64,000 nucleotides of DNA. Source: Selaginella tamariscina (lineage: Eukaryota; Streptophyta; Lycopodiopsida; Selaginellales; Selaginellaceae). The stretch's first letter is position 1; every line of letters starts with the position of its first letter. Below, in pieces: positions 37,640-51,408 of this stretch. The notes beneath the pieces were generated by a model. The model was not told where the DNA came from and searched no databases. It was given only the letters and a program-made list of their open reading frames with translations. The translations under genes were made by a program, and so were the position numbers. The stretch is taken from the NCBI GenBank assembly GCA_003024785.1, contig PUQB01000070.1:457001-521000 (forward strand). Direction: 5' to 3'.

Positions 37640-40600
37640 AAAAGAAAAATATTTACAATCATAAAACATTTTCAAATCAATAAATGTGTCATAAAAAGAA
37701 TAGGATATAATTTAATTGAATGACAAATTTAGATATAAAAACATTATAATTATAATTCAAAAAATATAACTTTTTATTGTTACATTATATTGAATCTATT
37801 GTACAAATAACTAAATATAAAAACAACACATTCTTATATTGATCTCTTAATAACTCTTCTATGTTAGAATGTAATTTTTATTTTATATATTAATCACTAC
37901 ATACATATGCACTTCATAATATGCAATCCTTATTTTTTATTATCTTTCCATGGACACAAATTTTTATGGGCATATGTGTGTTTATTATTTAAAAAAAAAT
38001 ATAATTTAAAAATGGATTAGCTTTGCTAATGAATGAATATTAAACCTCCATAATTATTATTTTTATTATATTAATTATATATATATTGATTAAATGTTAA
38101 ATGTGTTCTTACATGTCAAAGTATACATATAAAATACATTTTATGATGGATGTAATAATTTCAATTATTAAATTTACTTTAATAAAATATCATTAAACTA
38201 TGATTTTTTTATTGAAAATAAAATAAAGAGTCAAAAACACTTAATCTCAATATACAAATTCTTTTGTCTTTTATGTCAAAATATTTTTTCTTTATATTAA
38301 CATTTTTAACTCATACTTCTCTTTTGTATTTTAATTATGAAAATGATATATATTTATAAGAAATAAATAGGCTATGTCTATTATATTTAACATTTAATTA
38401 AGAGTTTACAAATTAAACAATTATAAAATTAAATTATATTATGCAAAACCATACATTAAATAAAAATGTAAAAAGTAATATAAAGTAGACTCTTCATTCA
38501 AATCATAAAATATACCTAATCAAGTAATAAAAAAATGTATAAAACATATAAATGAAACATGTTATTAAAGCAATAAAAAAGTAAAAAATAAAAAATAAAA
38601 TTTGCATTATTTAAGTGATTTGTTCAAAATTACATTATAGTTATGTAATGAAACTTTCTTTAAACTATTGTTTAACAAACTATTAAGAACTGTAGTGTTT
38701 CATTATAAAGATAAAGATAAAAAAATATATATAAAAGAGTTTATATATTACTGTTGTGATTTATAATTTTATATTTTTCTTTTTTAATTAAAAAACCCAT
38801 AATTTAAAGATTATTACTTTAATATATATTTATATGTATTTGAATAACACATTTAATATTTGTTATTGTGTATATAAATAATACGATATATATCAATGCA
38901 TAAAATAATTTTTTATATATATACCTTATATTCCAATAACATATTTAACATTTTATCATTATATATATAAATATAATATTTTAAATACAATAATTGTTCT
39001 TTTTTCAACCTGGGATGTATTCATGTATATGTGTATGTCGTAGAATATGTATATGCATTAATAATACCAAGATGGCTAATATATATATATATATATACCA
39101 TGATGACATCATTAAACAATATTTGTAATTTATTTGAAAATATTTTAACAGTTCATTAATACAATTAATGATTCCAAATATTTTAATTATTCAGTAAAAT
39201 TCTATTTTATATTTTATATTTTTTCTTATTTCAATTATTATTCATTTTTTCTCATTTAATTATTCAGTAAACATTTTATTTTATATTTTCCATTTTTTCT
39301 TATTTTAACATGTTATTACCTCATTTAAATACTTTAATACATTTTTTTATTACTTAATTTTGTTTTTTACATAACACTCCGAAAGAAAAACTTTAACTTT
39401 AATAATTGTAATGCAAAAACATTAATTAGTATTGCTTTTATATAATTTTTTATTTACATATCCAATATAAATTTAAACATAATGTTATATATTCATTTCT
39501 TGCACACACATATTATTATCATGTCATATTTAAAATGGGGAAAAGAAATATTGATTAAAGTTAGTTTCAATTTTTTTTTAATATAAAGATAAAAGAGTTT
39601 ATTTTTGGTACTTGATTTTTCTTGTTTAATAAAAAACATAAAATAAAATAAATATTAAGAGATTAATACATTTATGCATAAATGTATACTAAGACATATA
39701 TATACTTTGTCAGTTAAAAAACACATTTAACATATTACTATTTAATATACAAATAACTTAATGATATATTTCAAAATAAATTGACAAAGATGATTTAAAC
39801 ATAATAAAATCAAGTGCCATTGAATTTCCAAATAAGAAACACATAAAAACAAACACAAATACATACATAAATGTAAAATACAAACACATACATACACACA
39901 AATGCAAAATTTATTAAACATTGGCGATAAATATGAAATAAGGACTGCCTCATGAAATGCATATGTATATGAAAGAGAATGTGTGTGTGAGAGTAAAAAT
40001 AAAAATAAAAATTACTTATTAAAATTATTAATTAATTTTAAATACAATACAACCTTGCTTCTTATTAAAATTATTTAAGTTTTATAATGCATAATACACA
40101 CGATCTCCACGTAAATGGGTATATAATATGAACAAGGAAATAGTTTCATAAGTAATACCGATTTCTTCGTTATAACTAATTATTTTAATGAAAAGCAATT
40201 TAAAACTTAATTTATGAATATTATGGTATTAAGTGTTTTTTATTCTTTACTTTTTAATCAAAATAATTCATTTAGGCATTACATTTATATATTTTGATAG
40301 TATTTTTATAATGAACCTTGAGTGTTCCTAATGTGTTTTTGATTTGTGAATGCAAAATTCATGTTTACATTAAATGATTTTCCATTAATGGACAACATTA
40401 TTGTAGTATTATTTTGCTTATTTTGAAATAAGTGATAAGAGCTGAAAATACTATAAAAATGATTTAAAAAATGAATTTTTACATAATAAATAATAAAAAT
40501 GTACTAAGGGTAAAGTTATCCAAAAATAATACCCTTTCTTTGTAAGAAAAACCCATGTTAAATAATAATTTAAAACATAATCTTTTTACTCTTGTTATAA

Positions 40601-40993
40601 TCTTCTTTCATACTTTAAACATTTAAATAAATACTGACAGAGTTTCTATAAATTATTGTAATATTTTTTTTGCTTATTTTACAATAGGTAATAATAACTG
40701 AAAAATGTAAGGATGTATAATAAAAGTATAGGTTTGAGTTTTTTTTTTAAAAGTTTGTGGTGTTAAAAACTAGAGTCATATACATATTCAGTATGGTCTT
40801 CAGATTGCGGTGTACATTTCAGTATGCATATTGAACTTCTTTCGGGCAAAAAGAATGACATCAGAGAGATAGTTGAATATCTTGAATCTACCACATGCCA
40901 CTTCCTGGAATGGTTAGAATGGTATCTCCAGTTAATCTGTCTTGCGGTGTAGTCAGCAAAGTTTTTGTGGATTCACATTTATGTGTATGCATA

Positions 40994-42751
40994 TCAACTG
41001 GTTGTATATACGTTAGACAACAACACATAAGAAGCTCCATGTTCAATGTCAGGAATAAGAGGAATCGACTGCACCTGAGCATTCCCTCTCGAAGAGGCAA
41101 GTAAGCACCTGCACTCAAGTCCATCAGGTACAAACGGCATGTTAGAAACCAGATCCTCCGCGTCGCCAAGATGCCCAGCACGAGTTAGCAGATCAACAAC
41201 GCAGCTGTAGTGGTTTTTCAAGGCAGGAACTCCATAGTCCATTTTCATAGAACAGAACCATTTCCTACCAATGGACAGCTTTCCCGAGCGACTGGACACA
41301 GAAAGGAGAGTTGAGAAGCATGCTTCATCGACTGAGATACCAGCCAAGTTCATCTTGTACAACTCTTTGACGGTTTCATCCAGATGCCCGGTCTGGGCAT
41401 TTGCTGCAAGGAGTGCAGTCCATGAGACGGTGTCCGAATCAGGCATCCGATCAAAGAAAGCTCGTGCTCGGAAAATGTCTCCGGATAATGTATACAGATT
41501 CAAGATCGTGGTCCAACAAAGAAGGTCCTTCTCAGGCGTCTCATTGAAAAGACAAGTGGCTTCAGAGACATGCCCATTCTGAACATACATCAATATCATG
41601 ATATTGAAGGAAACGACGTCAAACAGGTACTGCTCTCGCATCATAGAAAAGAGATGGTGTGCTTGCTCCATGCGTCCGAGACGGGCATACAAACTCATCA
41701 TCTCATTCCACGAGAATGTGTTCCATTCCGGCATGTTTTGAAAGAGACACTCCGCTTCACTTAGTTGTTCCTTGCGAGAACTCACTATGAGCATTGCATT
41801 CCATGTTATGAGGCTCTTCTCAGGCATTTTCTCGAAGACTTCTTTTGCATCATGCAGATGCCCTTTCTGGGCATACGCTGAAACCATTGCATTACAAGCA
41901 ATCAAGTTATGCTCCGGCATGCTGTCGAGAATCCGTCTGGAATTAGTTAGTTCCTCATTCTGGGTGTACGCAACTAGCATGGTTATCATCGGCACCAAGT
42001 GTTTGCATGGCATTCTTTCAAGGATTTCTTGAGCTCTGTCGAGATGCCCGGTCTGGGCATATGCAGAGAGCATTCCAGTCCATGTAACGACGTCTCTTTG
42101 TGGGATCGCATCGAAGAGTGCTTTAGCTTCCTTGAGATTTCCTTTCTGGGCATAACCGTTCATCATGGAGTTCCAGGAGAAGAGGTTTTGTTCCGGCATT
42201 GCTTCAAATATCAGTCTAGCTTCCTGCAGATGCCCGTTCTTGGCATATGCAGTTAGCAGGGCAGTCCAGGGGACTAAGTCTCTCTCCGGCATCTTATTGA
42301 ATAACTGTTTCATCATTCTGAGGTTGTCTTTGTGGGCGAATTCAGTGAGCATGGTGTTCCATGAGATGATGTCTCTTTCCGGCATGGATTCAAACAAAGA
42401 CTCGGCTTCTTCGAGATGCCCATTGTGGGCATATGCTGCGAGGAGCGCGTTCCAGGAGATTAAGCTCCATGCAGGCATGCTATCGAAGATGGTTCTCGTT
42501 TGGCCGTTCTGGGTGTGTCCGGGCAAAATGGTGTTCCACGAAGCTATGTCTCTCATGGGCATTTCCCACGAGAAGAGATGCATTCCGTATTGCAGATGCC
42601 CGTTGGCTGTGTATGCTGAGAGAATGGCGTTCCATATGATCACGTCGTGGTTAGGGAGTGTGTCAAAGAGCTTCTTGGCTTTCAGGAGATGCCCTTCTCG
42701 GGCATATGCCGTCAGTGTGGCCGTGGATGCAGATAAACTCGCGTGAGACAT
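40994..42751 (-). CDS. PPR protein, S-type repeats with short E1-like tail (copy 2)
   Basis: 585 aa, the same length and architecture as the copy at 20714-22471. About ten residues differ: for example Ala to Pro in 'LPGHTQ', Ala to Glu in 'LTEFAHKD', Asp to Asn in 'LFNKMPE', Tyr to Trp in 'FSWNEMM', Ser to Leu in 'IMILMYV' and Arg to Lys in 'SMKMDY'. Both frames are intact with no stop, so both may be expressed. Change at fifth-residue or last-residue positions of motifs could alter RNA preference, which cannot be judged here. Confidence 0.9.
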   Translation of the reverse strand: MSHASLSASTATLTAYAREGHLLKAKKLFDTLPNHDVIIWNAILSAYTANGHLQYGMHLFSWEMPMRDIASWNTILPGHTQNGQTRTIFDSMPAWSLISWNALLAAYAHNGHLEEAESLFESMPERDIISWNTMLTEFAHKDNLRMMKQLFNKMPERDLVPWTALLTAYAKNGHLQEARLIFEAMPEQNLFSWNSMMNGYAQKGNLKEAKALFDAIPQRDVVTWTGMLSAYAQTGHLDRAQEILERMPCKHLVPMITMLVAYTQNEELTNSRRILDSMPEHNLIACNAMVSAYAQKGHLHDAKEVFEKMPEKSLITWNAMLIVSSRKEQLSEAECLFQNMPEWNTFSWNEMMSLYARLGRMEQAHHLFSMMREQYLFDVVSFNIMILMYVQNGHVSEATCLFNETPEKDLLCWTTILNLYTLSGDIFRARAFFDRMPDSDTVSWTALLAANAQTGHLDETVKELYKMNLAGISVDEACFSTLLSVSSRSGKLSIGRKWFCSMKMDYGVPALKNHYSCVVDLLTRAGHLGDAEDLVSNMPFVPDGLECRCLLASSRGNAQVQSIPLIPDIEHGASYVLLSNVYTTS

Positions 42752-43151
42752 TCTTTTAATTCCATGCGCAAATTAATAATTATATATATATATATAAACG
42801 CTTTAACAACAAAAATTATAGATTCTATATATATATATATATATATATATACTTCTAGAAATTTTATATTTACATATATATTCTTCTAAAAGTTTTCAAT
42901 TTACATATATATCCTTCAAAAAATTCAGTCATTATATTTTGAATTCTAAAATCAAAATACTTAATTAAAATTATATTTAAATCAGTTTTAAAAATGTTAT
43001 AACAAATGTTAAGAAATTATATTTTTTTAATTAATTACATTATATTAAAATATATATGTTTGTAAGGTAAAGTTATCTTACATTTCTAATGAGTAAGGTT
43101 GCATTTTGGAACTAAATATAATAAAATATAAATTAATTATAAATTTGTATT
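42752..43151. other. AT-rich 5' flank of PPR copy 2
   Basis: Contains (TA)n runs at about 42782-42797 and 42829-42851. It matches the flank of copy 1 in inverted form. No gene seen. Confidence 0.45.
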
Positions 43152-43348
43152 TGTGAGAACTCGAAATATAGAAATGTGTATATCATTAGTCCAGAAACCT
43201 TAACTTATATAAAAGAGAATGGTTGAAATTGAAACTAATCCGACGGCTATTAAAATTCACTACACTAATAATAGTATATATGCACATGCAGTCGTACACG
43301 AGCTTTAACGTACCCTTGACTTAAACTCAAATAGTTAACTCAAGGGTA
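43152..43348 (-). repeat. second truncated LTR plus palindromic linker beside G3
   Basis: LTR-like sequence at 43152-43303, lacking the LTR's first ten or so bases, then a linker at about 43307-43348 with CCCTTGAC and its inverted partner TCAAGGGT. It mirrors the arrangement after G1. Confidence 0.7.
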
Positions 43349-43483
43349 TGTGAGAGCTCGGAATATAAAAATGTGTATCTCTATTAGTTCAGAAACTCTA
43401 ACTTATATACAAGAGGGAGTGGTCAAAATTGAAACCAATCCGACGATTATTAAAATCCACTACGCTAATACGTGGATCTTACA
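43349..43483 (-). repeat. 3' LTR of Gypsy copy G3
   Basis: 135 bp, shorter than the others because about 25 bp around the TGCATGTGCACAT segment are deleted. Confidence 0.75.
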
Positions 43484-46400
43484 TCATTCCCTCTTCTCGA
43501 AAGGATGTAAGTTGATTAGGGTTCTCTAATAGATGGGCCTGGATATGGAGAAACATTAGGAGGAGGCACTGGGGATTTGTAGGCGGCACAACTTGTTCCC
43601 ATTGCACAAAACACTTCAATAGTTGCACGTGTACAATCTTCGGGGGATCAAGTTGCATGTTGTGCTAAACCTCATAAATTTGTGGTCCTACTTGCCATAG
43701 CACTCGATATGGTCCTTTCCACCAAGGAAGGAAACTCTTAGCTTAACCACGTACTGTAAGTTTGGGAAAACGAATCAACACCAGTTCATCAACCTTGTAC
43801 TTTGCAGGAGGACGATGATGCAAGTTGTATCGTTGTTGTTGTCCTACTTGTACACGGCCCAAATATTCTGTTGACTCTGCACGGACCAATGGAAGAATGC
43901 TCATCAAATACTGATCCCATGACCTAGCATCAGCAGCTCGTGGCAACCGAGAAGGTAGACCCAACTCCGTCGGCAACACTAAGTCATGACCCTACAAGAG
44001 CTTATATGGGGAAATACCAACGGAACTTTATACTCCAGTGACATAAGCATATCGGAGAGACGGCATATAACCATCTCAATCTAAATGTTGAAAGTTCACA
44101 TATTTTGCGATCATTCCCTTAAAGGTCTTGATGAGCCGTTCCACCAACCCATTTGTCTAAGGATGATAAGCACTTGTGAAAGTGTGGCATATCCCCAATC
44201 GAGACGTTAAAACATGAAATGCCTCGGCCATAAATGTAGGACCATTGTCCGAGAGAATTCGCTCTAGACAAAAATGTTGAAACACGACCCGATTAAGGAG
44301 AAATTAACAAACAACAAAAGCAGTCGCACTAACAAGAGCACCAACTTCTACCTAACGAGTTAGGTAGTCAGAAGCAATAATAACGTACTCATTACTAGTA
44401 ATTGATTGTGGAAAAGGTCCCATCAAATAAAATGCCATCAACTCAAATGGATGAGAAACTGAAGGCGATATTGCGAATGTAAATGCCTGAAAGGCAAATC
44501 ATTAGCAAGTGATACAGGATTCTCAAACCCATCACGAACCCTTTGAATCCACGGCTCCACCTTTTGAACTTTCCAAACCTCATCCAAAGACAACAACTCT
44601 AATTCTGCATTTTGTGGACACTGAACGTTAAGCATAGCAATTGCTGATGGTACGGAATCTTCGTCCAAAAAGTCCACTAATGCTGGAAGAATTGATTCCT
44701 CTGGGGCAGAAGAAGAAAGAGAAGGTGGAAAAGGAGCCCGAGAAAAAGTATCAACATCAGCCATAGAACTCCTGGGGCAATGAACAACTTCAAAGTCGTA
44801 GATTTATAGCTTCAAGGCCCACACCAAGCAGTACAACAAATGAAATTCTTTGCTTCAACAACAAAGTGACTGCTACATGATCGCCTTCCAATAGCGTTCG
44901 AGAACTATGCAAGTAGCATGAAGCTTTTCCAAACCTCAAATTACTGCTAGACACTCCTTTTTTGTCGTGGAGTAGTTCACTTCTATTGGCTACAACATAC
45001 TACTGATGTACGCAATGGGATGTCGTTGGCCAGGGACACTCGTACTCTCCTACATCAATACGCCCCCGAGACCAATGTCAGAAGCATATACACGCAAGAT
45101 AAAGGACAAGTGTAATCAGGATACACCAAAACTGGAGGAGTTGTCAATATTTCTTTAAGATCTGCAAATGCCTGCTTGTAATCCTTAGACCAAACAAAAG
45201 AAGATATTAAGGACTTTAGCAACGCCTGAAACAATGCAGTACGATCTGAAAGATGATTTACAAAAGGACCCAGATATTGTACCTTGCCAAGAAAGTGTTG
45301 CACATTATTCACACACTTCGATGTAGGAAACTTTCAAAACTGCAACAAGTTTGTCAGGATCGACTTGCAAACCTTCATAAGAAATGGAATAACCAAGATA
45401 AGTGGTGTTCTTGGATCCAAACACACACTTAGACGACTTCAGCTTCAAACCAACTTCCCACAGCCGATCCAAAATTTTGCGTACATCACCGACATGCTCC
45501 TCCCAAGTTCCATCCGAGTGAATTAAAACATTGTCGATAAAGTCGGTAGTTACCTTTAGCATATCGCAAAGAACCTCGTCCATCGTATGTTGGAAAGTTG
45601 CTATAGCATTGCTCAAACCGAAAGGCATCACCAATAACTCGTAGAAGCCAAAAGAACTTGGTGAACCAACAGCTCCGCCCTAGTCAATCCAAAAGATCTG
45701 CAGTATGAGGAAATGGATACACATCTGAAATGGTTATATCATTTACTGGGCGATAGTCGATGCAAAATCGAACACTCCATTCGGCTTCATCACAAGATGA
45801 GGTTCGCACGCCAAGGACTTCGAGAATTCCAGATAACACCCTTCTCCAACATCTCTTAACATTCGCTCATAAGATCTTGAGTTCCTTTAATGACCGATGC
45901 CGAACAGGTACCTTGATTGGCCTAGCATCCCTAGTTGAAATAAGGTGGCATGTCACAATCCTGGCCCCAGATGACAAGTCAAATTGAAAAGATCAGCATA
46001 TTAATTCTTGAGTTGATCAACGATTGCAGCACGACAATTATTTGATGGATCTAAAAAGGGAAAGGAATAGCATAAAGGGAAGATGGTTGAAAGTAAGGGT
46101 GAAACAAAAGTGATAAAAGCAGATGGACGAAGTGGAATATAAGTAAGAGGAATGAAGAAGACAAGGAAGAGTTAAACATGGGGAAACTTTTTAAATCACA
46201 CTTGGCATGATTGCAAGTCAACCAATCCATACCGAGAATAAGATGAAAAGCTTGACTCGGCGCCACCCATAAAGTTTGAAGCTCAAGCTCATGATCATCT
46301 ACATGAACAACAATGTCAACTTCATCCTGCGAACAAGCATGAGTGTCCATTGCCATACAAAATGAAGACTGGTTCTTCCGCACGATGCAAATGAAGGTTG

Positions 46401-47657
46401 CAACATGTAGCAATATACTGAAAAATAAAGGACAAACTCGAACTGTATCCACAAACACTGAAAGGAGAATAGGACGTGGCAATAAAGCTTGAAAAGTGAA
46501 AACTGGATGAACTGGTGCCGAGTGAACCCCTTGATGATACTCCCAAAAGAAAGACAAAGGGTCACTAATTTTTTGCACAAGAACCCTTCTTTACTCATGC
46601 ATTTCATTGTTTCCCAGAAGATCCACCGCATCAAGACCTTCCACTACAATGGCGCCAACTAGATGTTGACGCCAGGGCCTCCACCTCGGAAATGGAGGAT
46701 GCCAATCAAAAAACTGTTGACAACGCCGATATGTGTGTCCAACCTCATCACACGCCCAACAACGAACTAGACGTCCATGTCCTCATCCACGGGCCCAACC
46801 TTGTGTTGGTACACGAGCATCAACAGCATCAACCTCCATCGAAACAAGTCCATCCCCAACATAGAGAATGCGACGGTGCAAGTGGGAGAGGTGACGACTC
46901 ATATTGTTGTGCCAGCCTCAAAGCATCATCAAGAGTCACTGGAGCTAGTGCATGCACAAGCCCTACAATGTCTTGACGAAGTGCTAGCCACAACATACCT
47001 AACTTGATATGTTCTGACATGTTAAGTTCTACACGTAGCAAAATGCTCCAAAAGCAAACACCAAACTGCATCACCGGCTCAGATGGCTCCTGACAAATAA
47101 GATGCAACTACTGAAAAACATCGTCACAGTCGTCCGCATGCCCAAATACACGTTTGAAGATCTCTGGAAGAATACTCCAATCTCCAGGAGTTACAACGTC
47201 CAGACCATTGTATCACTACAATGCCGTCCCTTGAAAACAAGTAAGAAACTCGTGCAAACATTGAGCACCATCCCACAAATGATATATGGTAGCCATGGTG
47301 AAGTGGTCAAACTAATGGTACACATCATCTCCAGGATTTCCGCGAAAGAAATCCAGCCGGACACGAGAGTTTGCAATAGGAGCAGGAGGAGTACTCTGGG
47401 TTGTGAATGATGCCATCAGTTGAGAGTGATTGTTTAGTTACATCCACATGGCATTCAACAACTGCATGAGTAGCTGCTCCACAAATAAAGAATTTGCCTA
47501 TTGTGGATTCATGTACGAAGAAAGGACAAATCTACAAAAAAGAAATAAATTTAGACAATGGAAAAGTTAAATCTAAGAAGACAAAAAGATTGACAAAAAA
47601 AAACACAAATCCAAGCACTTTGTAAGGACAATTAGAGGTGCCCCTCACCTCCACCAA

Positions 47658-47818
47658 TGTGAGAATTCAAAATATAGGAATGTGTATATCCATTAATTTA
47701 AAAACCTTAACTTATATACAAGAGTGAATGGTCCAAATTGAAACCAATCTGACGGTTATCAAAATCCACTACATTAATAATAATATGTGCACATGCAGCC
47801 ATACACATGGATCTTACA
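47658..47818 (-). repeat. 5' LTR of Gypsy copy G3
   Basis: 161 bp, TGTAAGATCC to TCTCACA. Visibly diverged from the 3' LTR, so the insertion is old. Confidence 0.8.
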
Positions 47819-50800
47819 TATTGAATTAAAAAATATATATTTAATTTTTTAGTTTTGAAATTTTAAATTGAATTTCAAAGGTAAATATGTAAATAGAAAA
47901 TTTAGGGCATGGATATATATCCTTTATAATTATTTAACTTCTAAAATCAATTAAAAACTAATGACTAGTTGCAATTTTTGATGATTAAAATTTACATTAT
48001 AATTTTGTAAAAAAACATAAATTATAATGCAAAGTATAAATTCACATAATAATTAACATGCACTAAGTTTGAGAGGAACCTTACAAGTTGTGTTATGACA
48101 TTTATTTGTAATACAAAGATATTCGTGTAATCTAGATAAATTTGAACGTACCCTCAACAAGTTTTAATAGATGTGAACATTTTATTTTCCAAAATAAATT
48201 TACTTATTTCAGTAAAAGAACAAGTAATTATTATTGATGTGATTTAATTTTATATTTCTTAAAACTATTACAAATATAAATATGATTAAATAAATTATTA
48301 ACTTTACATTATTAATCAAATTTAAATTTAAATGTTTAATCTTAATGATTAAGTCTAAATATTTCAAATATAAATTAATATTGGTTGACATTTACATTTT
48401 CTAACTTTATTATGCAAGCTTGAATTTTAACATAACAAATTTAATGCCTGAAAAGTTAAATACATGTTAATTTTAATATAAATTCCATCAACAATTCTCA
48501 TGTTAAATTGTGATCCTGTCAAAAAAGTTTTTTTCCAGATATTATTATAACTGGAGTTTCTCCACGGTTAGTGATGTTTTAACATTTCATTTTTATTTTA
48601 TTTAATTATTTATCTATTATTCATCTCTTTTATTTGCTTCATTTTTTAATTTTAATGATTAGATCCTTGATATATATATATATTATATATATATATATAT
48701 TCTAATAATTTATCCTTGAAGATGCTACAACTTAATTTTTTGATGAATTCGAGAATGTAAAGATTATATCATTATAATAAGCAAGAATAATAATATCATT
48801 ATATAAATATTGTTTTACAGAAGTGTAGAACTTTGAGTGATATTTTTAAAATGTATTTAAAATATTAAAATATGTTAGATAATTTAAATAAATCAACAAG
48901 AATATTTAAATTTTAAATTATTTAATAAACTCAAGAAAAGAAAATATAAAAACAAATATCTAAAGACATATATTTATGTACACATGCATGTGTATAAAAA
49001 ATATATGAACATTACTATTTAACAATGCATAACATTTGCATTGTATATACATATGTATTTATAAATAAATAAAAGTAACTTATATTTATGAACTTTAATA
49101 AATTAAAAGATTAATTTAAAAAATTTAATTATTTATGTATATATATATATATATTTCAAAATTTACATGAGTACACTTTTATAAAAGAAATGAATTGTTG
49201 CATTGCTCACACACACACATATATACTTAAGACATATATATATATTTTATATTCTACTTTTTATTATCAATATTTTAATATATAACTTATTAATTTATAC
49301 AATAATATATACATTGTCTTATAATTAATCAATACAACAATACAGCAAGGTCATTTGAACAGAATTTATTAAATTATACAGATGAATTAAACACATGAGA
49401 ATATAAATTCGTAATAATATTATGATGCACTTGTATATATGTTATAACCGTATTATAATTATAAATTAACATGAAATTATTGTTATAAGTTGTGTTAAAA
49501 ATATTTAAGTATTAAAAATTTTTAGGTTATATTAACAAAAGTGTATTAAAATTATTATGTAAAACTTAATGTAAAATCATCATATTTATAATTTTAATGC
49601 AAACTTAATATAAAAACTTTAAAACTTATAATTTTAATAATTTTTAATAATCTTAAATAACTTACTAATATTCATTACCTATATTTTATATAGAAGAAAA
49701 AATTTGCATTGAAAAATGAAATGTTCATGTTATTTTTAAAAGTTTTACATAAAGTTAATTCTTTTTTGTTAAATCATAACATATCAATGTAAATTTATAC
49801 TTTGCATTATAAATATGCTTTTTTACTCTAGTTTCATTATTATTATCTTTTACGAATTTTTAAATAATATGTAAAAACCTCATTTTAATTGTGTTCAACA
49901 CCATAATTTTATTATCTAAAAGAATCTCAAACATGTATTAAATCATATAATAATTTTTCCATTTGTTTCCAATTAAAACTACCCAAAAAAACAAGTTTAA
50001 TTATAAAAACATATACCTTGTCCACTTAAATATTAACAATTATAATTTAATTTCTTATTAACTCTTCTAAATTAAAATAATTTACAATCAATACATTTGT
50101 AAAATTGAAAATTCACTTTAATAGAGTAAAATAATTATTAAAACAATCATGAAAAATAATGTCTTACATATATCATATCTTTAATATAATTATATAACAT
50201 TAATGCTTTATAATAAATAAAAATGAAATGAATATATATAATTATGTTCAGATTTATATTAAACATGTAAACATAGAATTTTAAATTACAAAGCCATATA
50301 ATTGTAGTTACACTATGCATAAAAAATAAATAATTATTTAAAAAATTGAAAAATAATGATACTTAATGTTTATATATTGAAAGTTACTAGAGTTAAAAAC
50401 TCTTTCATAAGTATCAATATAAAAAATTAAGTAATATAAAAAGGTACTAAAACATATAAAAGAAGTAACAACATGTTGTCAAAGTAAAAAAAAAAAAGAA
50501 AAATATAATAAAATTCTATAATGAATGATTAAAGTGAATGTTTTAAGTGTATAGTTAATAAAGTTTTTATTATTTCAAATAGTTATTAAACAAATCCTCG
50601 AGAATGATTACGTTTCATTGTAACAATAAACATTAATATTATATAGTACCACTGCATAATGAAATTTTTTAAATTTCTTTAATACTCAATGTAATTTACA
50701 TTTCTATTATCCAATACTTCATATTATTAATAAATAATAACATAATTATTTTAAAAAACTTACTTAAGAAAAGCTCTCTTGTTACAACTTAAAAACTTCA

Positions 50801-51408
50801 TTTAATTATTTAATAAAATTCTCCTTTATATTCTTCATTTGTTCTTACTTTAACAACACATTAACACGATATATTATTATGTGTTTAACGTTTACATACA
50901 CTCATTTATTATGGGAACCATACATACATAATAACTAAATAAACATAATAAGAACTCAAATCCTAATATACACATTATGAAATTTGCTACAATTTCACTA
51001 AATTCATTTTCTTACATACTAATTATAACAAGATGAATTTTATGTATATATGTACATACGTATTAATATTTATGTATACATGTTGTATTTACATATATCA
51101 CCCATAGATATTAACACACACACGTCGTTTGGTTACATTAGTATATAAACTTTATATACATGAGCTTGCATTACTATAATGCTATAAATTCATTGTAAAT
51201 AAATAACATTAAACGTGTATGTAATTGAATGAATTATGTAAAAATGTTTCAATATACTCATACACACAAACATTTCTAATTCATATTGTCACATGTTATT
51301 TACTATTTAGAGTTATTTTGTACTAACTCATACAAGGATATCTCTCTCCATATAGATACATGTTTAACTTACAAAGTTTGTTGTTGTACCTTTACTAGCA
51401 TAATTTGA
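47819..51408. other. AT-rich intergenic DNA
   Basis: About 3.6 kb without a recognisable gene, repeat family or RNA gene. Short (TA)n runs at about 48671-48700 and 49137-49154. It is not matched elsewhere in the window as far as I can see. Confidence 0.5.

Larger units (their letters stand above)
37640..47508. repeat. right arm of a large inverted repeat
   Basis: Inverted counterpart of 15713-25860, with PPR copy 2 and Gypsy copy G3. The part 37640-40993 is gene-free AT-rich DNA matching 22472-25860. Confidence 0.8.
43349..47818 (-). mobile_element. Ty3/Gypsy retrotransposon copy G3, both LTRs present, dead
   Basis: The only copy with a 5' LTR. Total length is about 4.47 kb. Gag, protease, RT ('MVMPFGLSNAIATFQHTMDE', 45634 downward), RNase H and integrase are all recognisable. 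RT again has FIDN (near 45535). Integrase again has Tyr for its first Asp (near 44430). Stops and frameshifts throughout. After the 5' LTR comes TGGTGGAGGTGAGGGGC, in the position of the primer-binding site; I could not match it to a tRNA. Confidence 0.9.

Noticed and set aside
15713-47508. Inverted repeat as a simple assembly artefact
   Set aside because: The arms carry many independent substitutions and indels, and each has different outer and inner flanks, so one was not copied from the other by the assembler. Junctions still merit long-read checking.
15713-47818. Active Ty3/Gypsy elements
   Set aside because: All copies have stops, frameshifts and missing catalytic residues in RT and integrase; two lack a 5' LTR.
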